A stretch of 64,000 nt of DNA from Neurospora tetraspora (lineage: Eukaryota; Ascomycota; Sordariomycetes; Sordariales; Sordariaceae), in assembly GCF_033439725.1 (NCBI RefSeq), contig NW_026944390.1:1674001-1738000 (forward strand), in the 5' to 3' direction. Below the pieces are notes generated by a model. It saw only the letters and a program-made list of their open reading frames with translations. It was not told the origin of the DNA and ran no database searches. Positions 10,747 to 21,910 of the stretch are shown here, piece by piece; positions within the stretch are counted from its first letter, which is position 1; every line of letters begins with the position of its first letter. The translations under genes and the position numbers were made by a program.

Positions 10747-13700
10747 ATGCCAAAGCGACCCTACACTTCTGACGTCGGAACTGTCGATTCCGATCGCCGA
10801 GATGAAGCACGTCGACGTCGATTGAACGTTCATAGCTCGTCCTCGGGGTCCTCTCAACCGCAGTCTCGTTCGCGAGGCTCTTCCACACCGTACGTCCCAC
10901 GATCTACTAGCACCAATGGCCCCTCTTCGTCGAGCCAAACTAGTTCCGGACGACGGCAACTACCTTGGCAAACGACACCAGGCACTCAGAGTTCCCAGAG
11001 CAGATCCAAGACTCAGAGAAGGCCAAGCACCCAGAGCAGACCGAGTACCCAGAGGACAACAAGCACTCACACAACACGTAGCAGTCAAAGCACCCAACCA
11101 ACTTTGAGCAGCCACGCAATTTCGAGCTCGCAGCATCGTCCTCCGGAGCATGTGCAGGCCATCCATGACACCCTGAACTGGCTCAGCACCCAGCCCGATA
11201 TACTCGAGTCGGACGATGAACCCGAGGTCATTGACCTCACCCAGGCCGATCCTGGCCCTGTCCTCGAATTCTACGGGCACTTCGGTCCGTATATATCTTG
11301 CTTCCTGCTGCTGCTCACTCCCCACGCTAACACAAGACAGACGGCAAGATTGTTGGTGTGCGATACTACAACGGCGTAGCTTCTCCCGGTGAAGTGGTAG
11401 TCTGCAAGAGAGAGCCTCAGAACCAGTACGACCCCAATGCCATTCGTGTGGACAACGTTTTAGGCAGACAGATTGGTCATATCCCGAAGACCGTTGCAGC
11501 TAAGCTAGCCCCTTACATTGTGTGTAATCCCCTTGTATCACTTCGGTCATTTCTTTCTCTAACCCAACCCAGCACAAGGGCGACCTTGTAATTGAGGGCA
11601 TGCTTACTGGAGAGAAGGGGGCTTTCGACTGCCCCGTTCGACTCTACTTCTACGGCACGAGCGCGTCACTTCAACGAGCCAACCTTGAGGAACGGCTGAA
11701 GAAGGACAAGCTTGTTACAGCCACCCAACTCAAACAAACACGCAAGGCAAATGAGGAGCAGAGAAAGAGACAGACACTCGAACTCAGGGGCAATGGAACT
11801 CATGGTTTCCCCAGCCAAACCCAAGAGCCGGAGCCTCGAATTACAATGGAGCAATTGGCTAAAATGAGCGAAATCACCAATTTCCGCTCCGGCGGCGATA
11901 TGATTAAGTCACTCGCCATGAGTGAGGAGGACCTGGCCAACCTTCCAATGGCTTCCCAGCCAGAGAAGCTGCGCGCGCAGTTGCTTCCATATCAGCTTCA
12001 GGGCCTTGCTTGGATGATCTCCAAGGAGAATCCCAAAATGCCTGCAAAGGGGTCTACCGACTCTGTACAGCTTTGGCAGCATGCCGCTGACGGCCGGTAC
12101 TACAACATGGCAACGGGCTTCTACAACAAGTCTCCTCTCGAGTTAATGTCAGGCGCCATATGTGCCGACGATATGGGCCTCGGAAAGACTATTCAGATCA
12201 TCAGTCTCATCATGACCGAAGGCCTGGGTACCGGCCCTACCCTCATCGTTGCCCCCGTTGGTGTGATGAGCAACTGGAAGCAGCAGATCAGACGCCATGT
12301 CCACGAGGAACATCAACCAAAGATCGTCATGTATCATGGAAGCAAACGCAAAGAATTTGCCAAAACGCTCCAGGACCACGATGTGGTGATTACTAGCTAC
12401 GGAACCTTGTCCGATGACGCTCTAGTAAAGACTCGCTGGAGAAGGGTAGTCCTTGATGAAGGACACAGGTGGGTCAATGCATGATCTGGTACTCTACGTA
12501 CAATGCTAACAAAACTGACACAGCATTCGTAACGCCAAAGCCCAAGTAGCTCAGAATGCTTGCAAATTGGAGGCCAAGTCCAGATGGGTACTCACAGGAA
12601 CTCCAATGTAAGTTGAATAATGAACGATTTGGAAACTCTACGTGCAGTGCTAACAAAACTTCCCGCATAGCATCAACAGTGTCGAGGACCTTCATTCCCT
12701 GGTCAAGTTTCTCCGCATAACAGGCGGAATTGAACAGCCAGAAATCTTCAACACTGTTCTTACCAGGCCGCTTGCCAACGGGGAGCTCAAGGGAGAAGCT
12801 CTGTTGAGAGGTTTAATGAGGGATCTCTGCATTCGCAGAAAGAAGGACATGAAGTTTGTTGATCTGAAGCTTCCAGAGAAGACCGAGCAAACTATCCGTA
12901 TCGCCTTCTGGCCTGACGAGCAGAAGAAGTATGATGCTTTGCTGTAAGTTCTCCCACATTTTTTTATCTTCATATTGCCAGCGAGCTAACAAACGAAACA
13001 GGTCCGAAGCACAGGGAGTTCTTGAAGACTACCGGAGGCAGTCCAAGCGTTCACAGGGACAATTTCAGGGAGTTCTCGAGAGGCTTCTACGTCTTCGACA
13101 AACGTAGGTGTTCCAGTGTGTTAAGTCCAGTAACGATGTTAACCAGTTCTAGTTGCAACCATTGGGTTCTCTGCAAGAAACGCATCACAGAGGTTCTCGA
13201 ATTTCTCGCAGATAAAGATGTGGTTGATCTCACCGACGAAAACAAAGCCATTCTGCAACAGGCACTTCAGCTCTACATCGAGAGTCAAGAAGAGTGTCCT
13301 ATTTGCATTGATCCATTGAACAACCCGGTGATCACACATTGCAAGCACGTCTTCTGTCGAGACTGTATCGACAAGGTCATTGAGGTTCAACAAAAGTGCC
13401 CCATGTGCCGCGCTCCCCTCTCGGAAGACAAGCTTCTTGAACCAGCGCCCGAGCACTCGGCCACCCAGGACGAAGAGGAACTTGAATCCGAGACCAAGAG
13501 CTCCAAGACCGAAGCTGTGCTGGCGCTCGTCAAAGGCGCCCTTGAGAAGGAAGGAAGCAAAGTCATCATCTTCTCCCAGTGGACCTCCTTCCTAACCATT
13601 ATCCAACATCAGCTGGACGAGGCTGGGTACACCTACACCCGTATTGATGGCAGCATGAACACAGCTCAGCGCGACGCCGCCATCCGTGCCTTGGACTATG

Positions 13701-14023
13701 ATCCTAACACGCGCATCCTGCTGGCCAGCTTGGGCGTCTGCAGCGTGGGCTTGAACCTGGTTTCAGCAAACACCGTCATCCTCGCTGATAGCTGGTGGGC
13801 GCCCGCCATCGAGGATCAAGCTGTTGATCGTGTCCATCGTCTTGGTCAGACCAAGGAGACGAATGTCTATAGACTTGTGATGGAGAATACGATCGAAGAA
13901 CGTGTTCTGGATATTCAGAAGGAGAAGAGAGAGCTGGTTGGCAAGGCTTTCCAGGAGAAGCAGGATGGTAAGAAGAAGGTCAAGGAGACGAGGATGGCTG
14001 ATATTATGAAGCTGCTTTCTTAG
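10747..14023 (+). CDS. HLTF/Rad5-type SNF2 helicase with HIRAN and RING domains
   Basis: Seven exons: join(10747..11284,11341..11519,11573..12468,12524..12607,12671..12943,13002..13103,13153..14023), 980 aa. The N-terminus (about 1-178) is Ser/Thr/Gln-rich and disordered. A HIRAN domain follows (VGVRYYNGVASPGE to GRQIGHIPKTVAAKL, about 184-240); in HLTF and Rad5 this binds DNA 3' ends. The SNF2 ATPase has Walker A DDMGLGKT (438-445) and motif II DEGHSIRN (534-). A C3HC4 RING (CPICIDPLNNPV to CPMCRAP, about 739-778) is embedded before the C-terminal helicase lobe (VIIFSQWTSF, DRVHRLGQT), the layout of HLTF/Rad5 ubiquitin ligases. These act at stalled replication forks by PCNA polyubiquitination and fork remodelling. 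Introns are 49-63 nt; five have CTAA branch sites (four of them CTAAC). This may be the RAD5-like paralog rather than the main Rad5 (MUS-41) of Neurospora; I cannot separate them here. Confidence 0.93.
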
Positions 14024-14727
14024 TATCTGGAATATGGACGGTAGAGTATAGTGAGGGAAGATTTATGATGGCTAGGTGGATAGAAGAGTAGCCGGTGCTC
14101 GTTTTGTGTGTTGTGATTGTATGGATGTTTGTTGTGTTAGATCTTATGCATCGCGGTACTGGAGATTAACGTGTTAGGTTGGGGTGGACTACAACTTCTC
14201 ATAGTTACTAGCATATGGAAGGAAAGAGGCGGGTAATGTGTGGTCATTCTTGAAGCATCGGCAGTTACTACGATACTTCATCTAGGAGGTTGTTAGAAAC
14301 AACATTGTAGGTTCATGCACCAAGATATCGGAAAAGACAGATTAGAGAAACGATTTTCATTGTATCAACAATAAGATGCCCAAATGGGCAGCATTGAATC
14401 ATTCATGCCGTTTTTAACATTTCCTTCTACCCAGACGTTTTTGTTCCATCTATCCAGTATCCAGAAAAAATTGAACATGCAATGCTAGAGATAGTTGGGA
14501 GTCAAGTACCCCAACCACATCTGTTTCTCAATGTCATTCAGCAAACACGACCAAAGAAGTAAAAGGAGGTGTCCCCCACCCACAATGCAGAAGATAGAAG
14601 AAGCGAAGAAAGAATATGTCATGTCATAAAGGACAGTAAAGAAGCGAAGATTTTTGCTTGCCGCCAAGCCACCATATCGACAATATCATCAAAGTATCCA
14701 TCCCAGCCACCAGAAATGGCTAACTGC
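14024..14727. other. Convergent intergenic spacer
   Basis: Lies between the 3' ends of the plus-strand helicase and the minus-strand AA9 gene. It probably consists of the two 3' untranslated regions. Nothing else was seen. Confidence 0.5.
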
Positions 14728-14891
14728 TTAGAAATCCGCCCGCTTATGTCTGTTAATATGCATCCTCCTCTTCTGCTTCTTGTCACCCCTGCCGCACCTG
14801 ATAGTATGAGAAACAGTCTCAGTGGGAGCAGCAGCAACGGGAGCAATGGTAGCGGTGTTAAAGACGGTGGTAGAGGGAGGGGGGATGTTGA

Positions 14892-14954
<63 letters not shown>

Positions 14955-16204
14955 CAGCTGGTTTGACGACGTTGTTGTTGGTGTCCTTGCTGGTGTCGAC
15001 AGGGCTGTCCACCAAATCCGCCCCCTTCATCACCCCGGGTACCTGGACGCTCGTGTCCTTAACAGTCACATCCCCCCACACCTTGCCCTTGTTCGGCGGA
15101 CCGGTGAACTGCTTCGCATTGCAAGAATCCGCAAGCGGCTGGCACTTCTCATTCTGCCAGACCTGGCATCCCTTGATGCCGGAGGGCGGAGCAGAATCGA
15201 AGCACGCCTTGTTCTGGGCCCAGCAGTTGTCCGCGGAAGCCCAGCACCCGTCTTCGGTCGTGTAGGAAGGGACTTCGAAGCCGCACCAGTTGGCGTTCTT
15301 GAGGATGCAGTTGTCGGGGACGGCGCCGGGGAACTTGGTGGGTGTGGTGAGGGCTGCCTTTGCGTTGGTGCCGGAAGAGGAAGAGGTGGGGATGAAGGGC
15401 TTGGGGCCGGGAATCACGTAGGGAAGAAGACCCTTCATGTCGTACATGTTGAAGTTGAGACCCTTGTCGGAGGGGTGGACGTGGCCGGGGATGGCGACTT
15501 CCTTGTCGGAGGGGATGGAGAGTTTGCCGGAGGAGGAACCCTGGAGATAGACCTGGGCGCAGTTGACGTAGAATTGCGGCTCGCAGTACCAGTTGCCGTC
15601 GGCCTTGGTGGTGACGTTTTGCATGGCGATCACCTCGGTGCGAAGCAGGTAGGCGCCCGTGGGCATGCCCGAGGGCAAGCTGATGCTGAGGAGACCGTTG
15701 GTGTCGATGACCTTCTGCACCGCCCACTTCTTGGTGGACTCGTCGTACCCGTCGTGCCAGATCTTGAACCAGCCGGAGCCGCCGGGCTTTTGGTCAAAGT
15801 CCGAGACGGACTTGGCGTAGACGGATATGGGACCCTGGTGCGACTCGTCGATGAAGCCGGGCTTGCTGCCGTCGGCGTAGGTGCGGAATTCGAAGGTCAT
15901 CTTGGAGCCGGCGGTGGCGGGGATGGTGTAGCTGACCTTTTTGAGGCCGTCTCTGCCTGTTTGATGTGTGAGTGTCTTTGAGCGGTTATGAGTGGGAAGG
16001 GATCCAAGACTTACCACAGATCATGTCATTGCTGTTCATGTCAATAATGGGGAAGTTGGCGATGCTGCCATTGAAGGGCATACGGACGCCGGTACCATCT
16101 CCTTGGTCCTTATCGTTGACAAAAACAGTTGTGAGGACAGTGTGGGCAGAAGCCAACGGGGCAAGGACAGTCGCCAGACCGGCGAGGACAGTGGTGGAAC
16201 GCAT
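14728..16204 (-). CDS. Secreted AA9 lytic polysaccharide monooxygenase with Cys-rich and poly-Asn C-terminal extension
   Basis: Two exons, complement(join(14728..15956,16015..16204)), 472 aa. A signal peptide (MRSTTVLAGLATVLAPLASA) ends just before His21, which would become the N-terminal copper-binding His. The second His-brace residue fits His103 (DESHQGPISVY) and the axial Tyr fits Tyr193 (PQFYVNCAQV). Such enzymes oxidatively cleave cellulose or related glycans outside the cell. The usual second-shell His of the ALH motif is absent: the sequence reads LLRTEVIAMQ (Gln176). After the catalytic domain comes a second Cys-rich block (NWCGFEVPSY, GCWASADNCWAQ, GCQVWQNEKCQPLADSC), a run of about 21 Asn encoded by a (TTG)n microsatellite on the plus strand, and a very basic tail (GDKKQKRRMHINRHKR). 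The intron is 58 nt with a CAG acceptor. Confidence 0.93.
14894..14954 (+). repeat. (TTG)n trinucleotide microsatellite, coding poly-Asn on the minus strand
   Basis: About 20 uninterrupted TTG units as written on the plus strand. They lie in frame in the AA9 gene as AAC codons and give its poly-Asn linker. Length variation between strains would change linker length without a frameshift. Confidence 0.95.
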
Positions 16205-19200
16205 GATGGATAATATGCTTTGAAAGTGTCGATGTGTGGCCAGCCACAAAAAGTCAAGCCGAAGGTTTCGAGGAAAAGTCAAGTGACTTTTCTGTCGTAT
16301 ATGTGTGTCGAAGGAAGGAATGGACAAGCAATGTCCAATAAAGCCGTATCGAATGGATCACCAGTTTATTTTTTAACGTGGTGTTTCTGAAATAGGTGAA
16401 TGAAGGAAGGTAGGGAGAGAAAAGACCGGATCACAGACCTCTAGTCTGTTTCTGCAAAAGCTGAGGCTCCAAAGGAAGGAAGGGGGAAAAGACAACACCA
16501 AGCTCTGGCGGTTAAAGGAAGAGTTAAGTAACAGGAAGAAGATCGAGAGAAAAGAAGGGAACACAAAAGGGATATATACAGAATGAGAAAACCCACACAA
16601 CAGGAACAAAGCAATGAAGGATAGGTCAGGGATGTAGAATACCGAGTGCTACCCGACCTTCCACTGCACTGTACCTGGCAGTCCTACCCTAAAACCTACC
16701 CCTACCCGTCTAGCGCCCTTGGGCGGCGGCTGACCCCCTCGTCGACTGGTAGGGTTCAGTTGGTGGTTTAAGGCAAGACAAGCTTGTCCTCGACAAGGTA
16801 AGGTACCCTTGGACAGTCCTTGAATAATCATTGAGACCTTGACCAACCAGGCCCTCGAGACTCTCAGAACAAGAAGCAAACGCCCGCTCCTCGGGCAAAA
16901 AGAAGATATGAGGAAGGAGACACAAACGCCGGAGCTTTGCAAGCAAGTCCTCAGACCCGGACACAATGCCGCAAGAAACAGGGCCTTAGAAACTGACTGT
17001 TTCGACTTGTCCTGCCATCAAGTCGGCAGACTGCCATGGACTGCAGTGTACCTGACCTTTGGTGCTGTGCTCACTGTAGAATATGGGGAATAGGGGATAT
17101 GATAGGCATGTAGGGGGCAATATGGTTATCCGGGTGTCAGCGTTTCGGTTGTGACGATGTGATATGTCCAACTGATCAACTGATCGAGGGAGTCTGAACT
17201 GTGAATGGAATCCATCTTTGCCATAGTCTCATAGAAGCCCGACGAGTCAATTCTCCTGACCTGACCTATCATCTCCCCTCCCCCGCGTCTAGAGGATACT
17301 CTACGCTTGCAGTAGTGAGGTCGGTCGGTCGGTTAAAACAGCTTCGTGATTGCGTCCGAAAGGAGGAGCGAGACCTGTTTACCACTAGTCTCACGACACG
17401 GCATGAGAATAGAAGCAAGGCAGTTGGTTCCTCCCCTCTCCTGTCCGTTCATCCATCTGCAGTCATCTTTTTCTGCTTCTGCCCCTGGCTTAACTGGTGC
17501 CGTGATGCCGTGACATATGTCATGTCACCACATCTCCAGTGGTCCAGCGGTCCAGCGAGCCAAATCGGGGAACTTGGCGACGGGATGCCACCCGACGACA
17601 CAGTCAGCAGTATTGTAGTACGACGACTGGATGTGAAAGCTAAATTCGAGTCTTTCCTCGTTCTGAAGCGAAAACGAAGAAAGAGGGGAAAACTGATGTG
17701 AGGTGAGAAGCGGAAGGGGAATGGAAGCAGAAGCCAAGATCGCCAGGGGAAGAAGAAGCGAACAATGTCAAGAGAAAATGGAAATCCAACGATGCTGCTG
17801 TCCCTCGGCTGTCGATCTCGGTTGCATTCCAAAGCCTGTAAATGGGCCCCCCTGCCAAGCAGCACTGTTAAAAACCCCTGCTTTTGCCCTGGCAGCCGCC
17901 TAGGATGGACGGAAATGGCGCCGTCCGCCGCCGCCGGGGAATTGTCCGCCAAGAGAAGCCGTCAGTGTTTCATCCAACTGGAGATCCCGCCCAGCCCGTT
18001 GGTTCGCTGGAATGCAAAATTGCTGGTAGCCGCAGAGAGGAAACATTGGAGCGGCGCTTATTAAAGGACCCCCCTCGGCGCCTTCGCAGTCACGCCCTCT
18101 GTGTTTCGAAACATCTTCTTTTTCTGGTGCCTTGCATATCCAATCCAGCTGATGGGTTCACTGTGTGGAGGAATGATGATCTACCCGAATGACAGGCATG
18201 AGCCTCTCGGGAGTTTTTTCTTATTGTGTCTTGCCTCTGTCTACCAGACCCCTCTTCCCCCTCTGTTCCTCGGTAGTATATATCTCTGTTCTCTTTTTCT
18301 GCGAGTGAGCGAGCAACTTTGAAACAGACTCTCCTATGGAAATGGTGGTGGATCAGGGGCATAAGCAATCGCCAAGCGAAAATAATGAGATCACCAAACA
18401 AGCAAATCGGATTAAGTTCGCCAGGATGGCGAGTGAGTTTCGGGGTCCACGACATTTGCGACGCCGCAAACAGGCATAAAGACAGAGCCAAAGAGACAGA
18501 GACAGGTGTGAGCACAACATGAAGATAATGTGAAATGAAGAAAATGCGAATCCAATGTGCTCGGACGCAGACGGTCTTTGGCGCGGAAGCGCGCGCGCGA
18601 AAGGGAGATAAAGAAAGACATTGTGTTGGTTGCTACAAGGTATGGATTGTTCAATATACCGATTTATGCGGTTTGCTCTTTCACACAGGAGGCAATCTCT
18701 GCCGCAGGGTGCCCTGTTTTGGTGAGGAGGGATGAACATCACCAACATACATACCTGTAGGCATTGACTTGTTCGTTCCTGGGTGAGGTGAAGTGAAGTG
18801 AGGGGAGCGAAACACTCGCTTCGAATGAGAGTGACCAATCTTCATCGAGAGAGATGTTCCGAGGTAAACAAACCCGCCAGCCGCCACATTGGACATCCAC
18901 CATGTGCCCGAGCGATAATTGATACTAGTTGGGCGATGGGTGATCGACATAAGATTATCATAAAAACACATGGGCAGCCTAGGAGGGCATGGGAGGGTTA
19001 AGATGTTTCAATGTTTCAAGATTGACCAGGGGGAGGGGGTGCTCCGGTCCATGGGTACGAAGCAACACCCGGACTGCAGAATTGATAATCTAGCCAAACC
19101 TTCATCTTAAAAGTTCCGAAGATGGCGGATAGGCGCGTATGGTGGACGTATGTAGGAGGGGTTGACTGTTGCGTAAATGTTGTAGGTGCAGGTGAGTGAA

Positions 19201-20021
19201 CATGCTCGGAATGAGAACCGGACCTGGATTTGTTATGTTTTGGCTTGTCTCGAATCGTTATATGAGTCGCTTTTTCTCCGTCTGCAGTTTCTTGGTCGTC
19301 TCGTCTCGCTTTTAACGCGCGCAGTTTTCAGTTTGAGGAGAAACGACAGATTGAAACTTCGTCTGAGAGCTGCATCGCAGGAGTCTCGGGGCTATTGACT
19401 GACTGTTTGTTGCTTGATTGGCGCTGTTGGTGAGATGCTGGTGTTGGTGTTGGATGGTGTTGTGCTGATTGATAGCAGTTGATCAGCACGACAGCTCGCT
19501 TGCTGGTTGTTCCGTGGATAAGAGCAGTAGTATGTATCAGCCGCGCCTCGTCTCGTCTTGTCTAGCATTTTAGATCTGGACCTAACTGTACCGGCAGTAG
19601 GTACCAAGGATCATGAGACCGAGACCGAGGACCGAGACCTGAGAAGTGTGGGAAAAGATGCTTGTTTAATTTGAGACCGGAAGTCGAGCGATGATATCGT
19701 ACTCTGAATCGGACGAGTGGAGATGTGAAGAGTCGATTGAAGAGAACTGACAACCTGTCACTTTTCGTCTCAAGTTAACTGTCACAAGAGTTATGAGTTG
19801 AGATGCCATTTCCTATAACCAAAGCCGTTATCATGCAATTGCCGAACCTCCTCATGCCCACGTCTTCGTGTCAACTATGCCAACCTGTCCGCTTAGCTGC
19901 TGTGAAATGTTGGTTTCTATTGGTACATTACATATTGGTACACTTTTGATATTGTCATAAGAATCATGATGAGGGTATCGTTTATATTTTGCTTTTTTGT
20001 TTTATGTTGAGTCAACGGGGT
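16205..20021. other. Gene-free stretch of 3.8 kb
   Basis: No exon chain with recognisable protein sequence on either strand, no tRNA and no terminal repeats found. The right end is presumably the 3' region of hsp10 and the left end the promoter of the AA9 gene. Scattered open frames of 60-167 codons are compositionally noisy. A long regulatory region or noncoding RNA is possible but not supported by anything I can point to. Confidence 0.45.
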
Positions 20022-20881
20022 TTACTCGTTGATCTTGGCAAGGATCCTGTTGAAGAGGCATATGTTAGCAACCGTCTTTGCCTGTGTGTTTGTATAAACC
20101 GGCCGGGGAAAGTTTCCCTCCCCCCCCTCCGATCAGAGACAAAATCTGTGGATGTTGTGTGTGGTGTTACTTACTCGCTATCGCGGAAGAGGGTGTACTC
20201 CTCCTCGCCGACCTTGACAGGGGAACCGCCGTACTGTTAAAGGGCGCATTAGTATCTTCCTTTCTATCTTCTTCTTTCCTCCATATAAAAGCTCATGCAT
20301 GCATGCATTGCATCTGGGTGTTACAGACAGATAACTTTAATCTGTGACCGCCCATCTGCTCTGCATCGGCATTGTATGTATTGTGGTGGCACTCTGACGT
20401 ACCTGAGGGATAAGGACGCGGTCGCCAGTGTTGACACCCATGGGGAGACGCTTGCCGTCCTTGTCGAGGGCACCGGGGCCAACGGCGAGAACCTTGGCCT
20501 CGTTGAGGTCCTTAACGGAGGACTCGGGGAGGAAGATGCCGGAGGCAGTCTTGGCCTCGGCCTTGACGCGCTGGACGAGGACGCGGTCAAGGAGGGGGAC
20601 GAGGGACTTGATGGAGCGGACGGAGGTGGCCTATGGTGACGAACACAATAACGTGTTAGTCGATGTTTTGGTTCTATGGTGTCGTCTTGTATGTTCGGTG
20701 CCAATGCACTCGTTGTGGTGCTTGCCGCCGGGTGTTCGGTTGTGCCATGTACTAGCCACCGGTCATACAGCGCAATTGCTAAGCTTCCCGAAAGCCATGT
20801 AGCTCTCTCTTTCTGGCGCTTCCTTGTCCCCGGCGGCGGAGTGCGATTGGGCGTCTCGGGCAGGAGGTATGTGCTCACCAT
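20022..20881 (-). CDS. hsp10: Mitochondrial 10-kDa heat shock protein (GroES/Hsp10)
   Basis: Four exons, complement(join(20022..20046,20175..20233,20403..20630,20879..20881)), 104 aa, the usual length for fungal Hsp10. The first coding exon is the ATG alone, followed directly by a GTGAGC donor. Exon 2 codes ATSVRSIKSLVPLLDRVLVQ, the mobile-loop region KTASGIFLPES and VLAVGPGALDKDG; later exons give YGGSPVKVGEEEYTLFRDS and EILAKINE. Hsp10 forms the heptameric lid of the Hsp60 folding chamber in the mitochondrial matrix. As in other fungi there is no cleavable presequence. Intron phases all join cleanly. A near-consensus heat shock element (TTCTAGA) lies near 21048-21055 upstream, which is weak evidence for heat regulation. 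Confidence 0.95.
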
Positions 20882-21910
20882 TTTGACGGATTTGAACGGT
20901 GAACGACGACGAGGAATTCGGCTGGCGAGATTGGGCGAGAGGATGGACGAGTACGGCGGAACTGAGGAGACTGAGAGGGAGAGAGCTTCGGTATTTAGGC
21001 CGGCGGGATCGCGACTTTTGATGACCCTTGTACGAGCTTCGATACGCATCTAGAAGATGCCGCTCCATTTTTTAATGGGCCCGGACTTGCTGTTTATCCC
21101 TGCCGACTTCGGTACGTCACCGGCAATCTCGCCAAAACGGGCAGCCTGCCTGCTTCTGATTGGCTGCGTGAAGCTGGGGTAACACGCCCGGCTTGGCCGG
21201 GTTCGCCGGGGAACGGTGGATCGGCCTGCGCAGCAGCTCCGTCCGTTGCTCCGGTCACCATGACAAAACACACGTCGACACGCATGAAGGTCTCCTCTAC
21301 CTATATAAGGGGTAACCTGGACTCCCAACTTCCATCTCAACTCGATTTGTCTTGAAAGCCCATCACTGTCATCACCATCACATGTCTTGAGACCGACCAG
21401 CTGTCTGTCTAACTTTCATCACGTTACTCGATTATTAACTGCACTCTCTAAATACAAAGCGAGCGACCTTTATACACTCAACATTGTTCAATGCCCGTCT
21501 CCCAAAATATGTTTGGCCTAGCCATACCACCTTCTATCCCTACCGGAGAGCAGCAGAATCAAAAAGATGAACGCTGTATGCCTGGAACCCGGCCCCCCTT
21601 ATACTGAACCTTTGCGTGGATTAACCAAACCCAATCCAAGCGCTATCTTCCCAAATCCCAAAAACGCCCAGAAAAATGACGAAAAAGCGCTGCCTCACAA
21701 GGTGACAGACACCGACTGAGGGGAAAATGGTAACAATGCCCATATACTACTCTAATAACGCATGTCCGGTCTTTCCGATAATAAGCCCAAAGTAACCCCC
21801 ACAAGTCCCCTTCAAATTCCCTTCTTCTTCCTACCCCAAGTGTTGGTGGCATCCTGTACCCCTAAGAAGCCGTCCTGTGTTCGATAAGTTTTCTGGCGCA
21901 AGCTCCACTT
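20882..21910. other. hsp10 promoter and kinase 3' region; TATA-like site
   Basis: The left part is the hsp10 upstream region. A TATA-like CTATATAAGG lies at about 21300 on the plus strand, pointing away from hsp10, followed by a C/T-rich stretch and a 38-codon open frame (21491-21607, beginning MPVSQNMFGLAIPP). This could be a small transcript, but the frame has no recognisable similarity. The right end is likely the 3' untranslated region of the minus-strand kinase. Confidence 0.4.

Noticed and set aside
14569-15981. Plus-strand 470-codon frame antisense to the AA9 gene, with a Val run
   Set aside because: The minus strand has a signal peptide, copper ligands and the AA9 fold; the plus frame is its shadow and the Val run is the TTG microsatellite.
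17201-17701. Plus-strand 166-codon frame in the gap left of hsp10
   Set aside because: No recognisable similarity, biased composition and no splice partners; not enough to call a gene.
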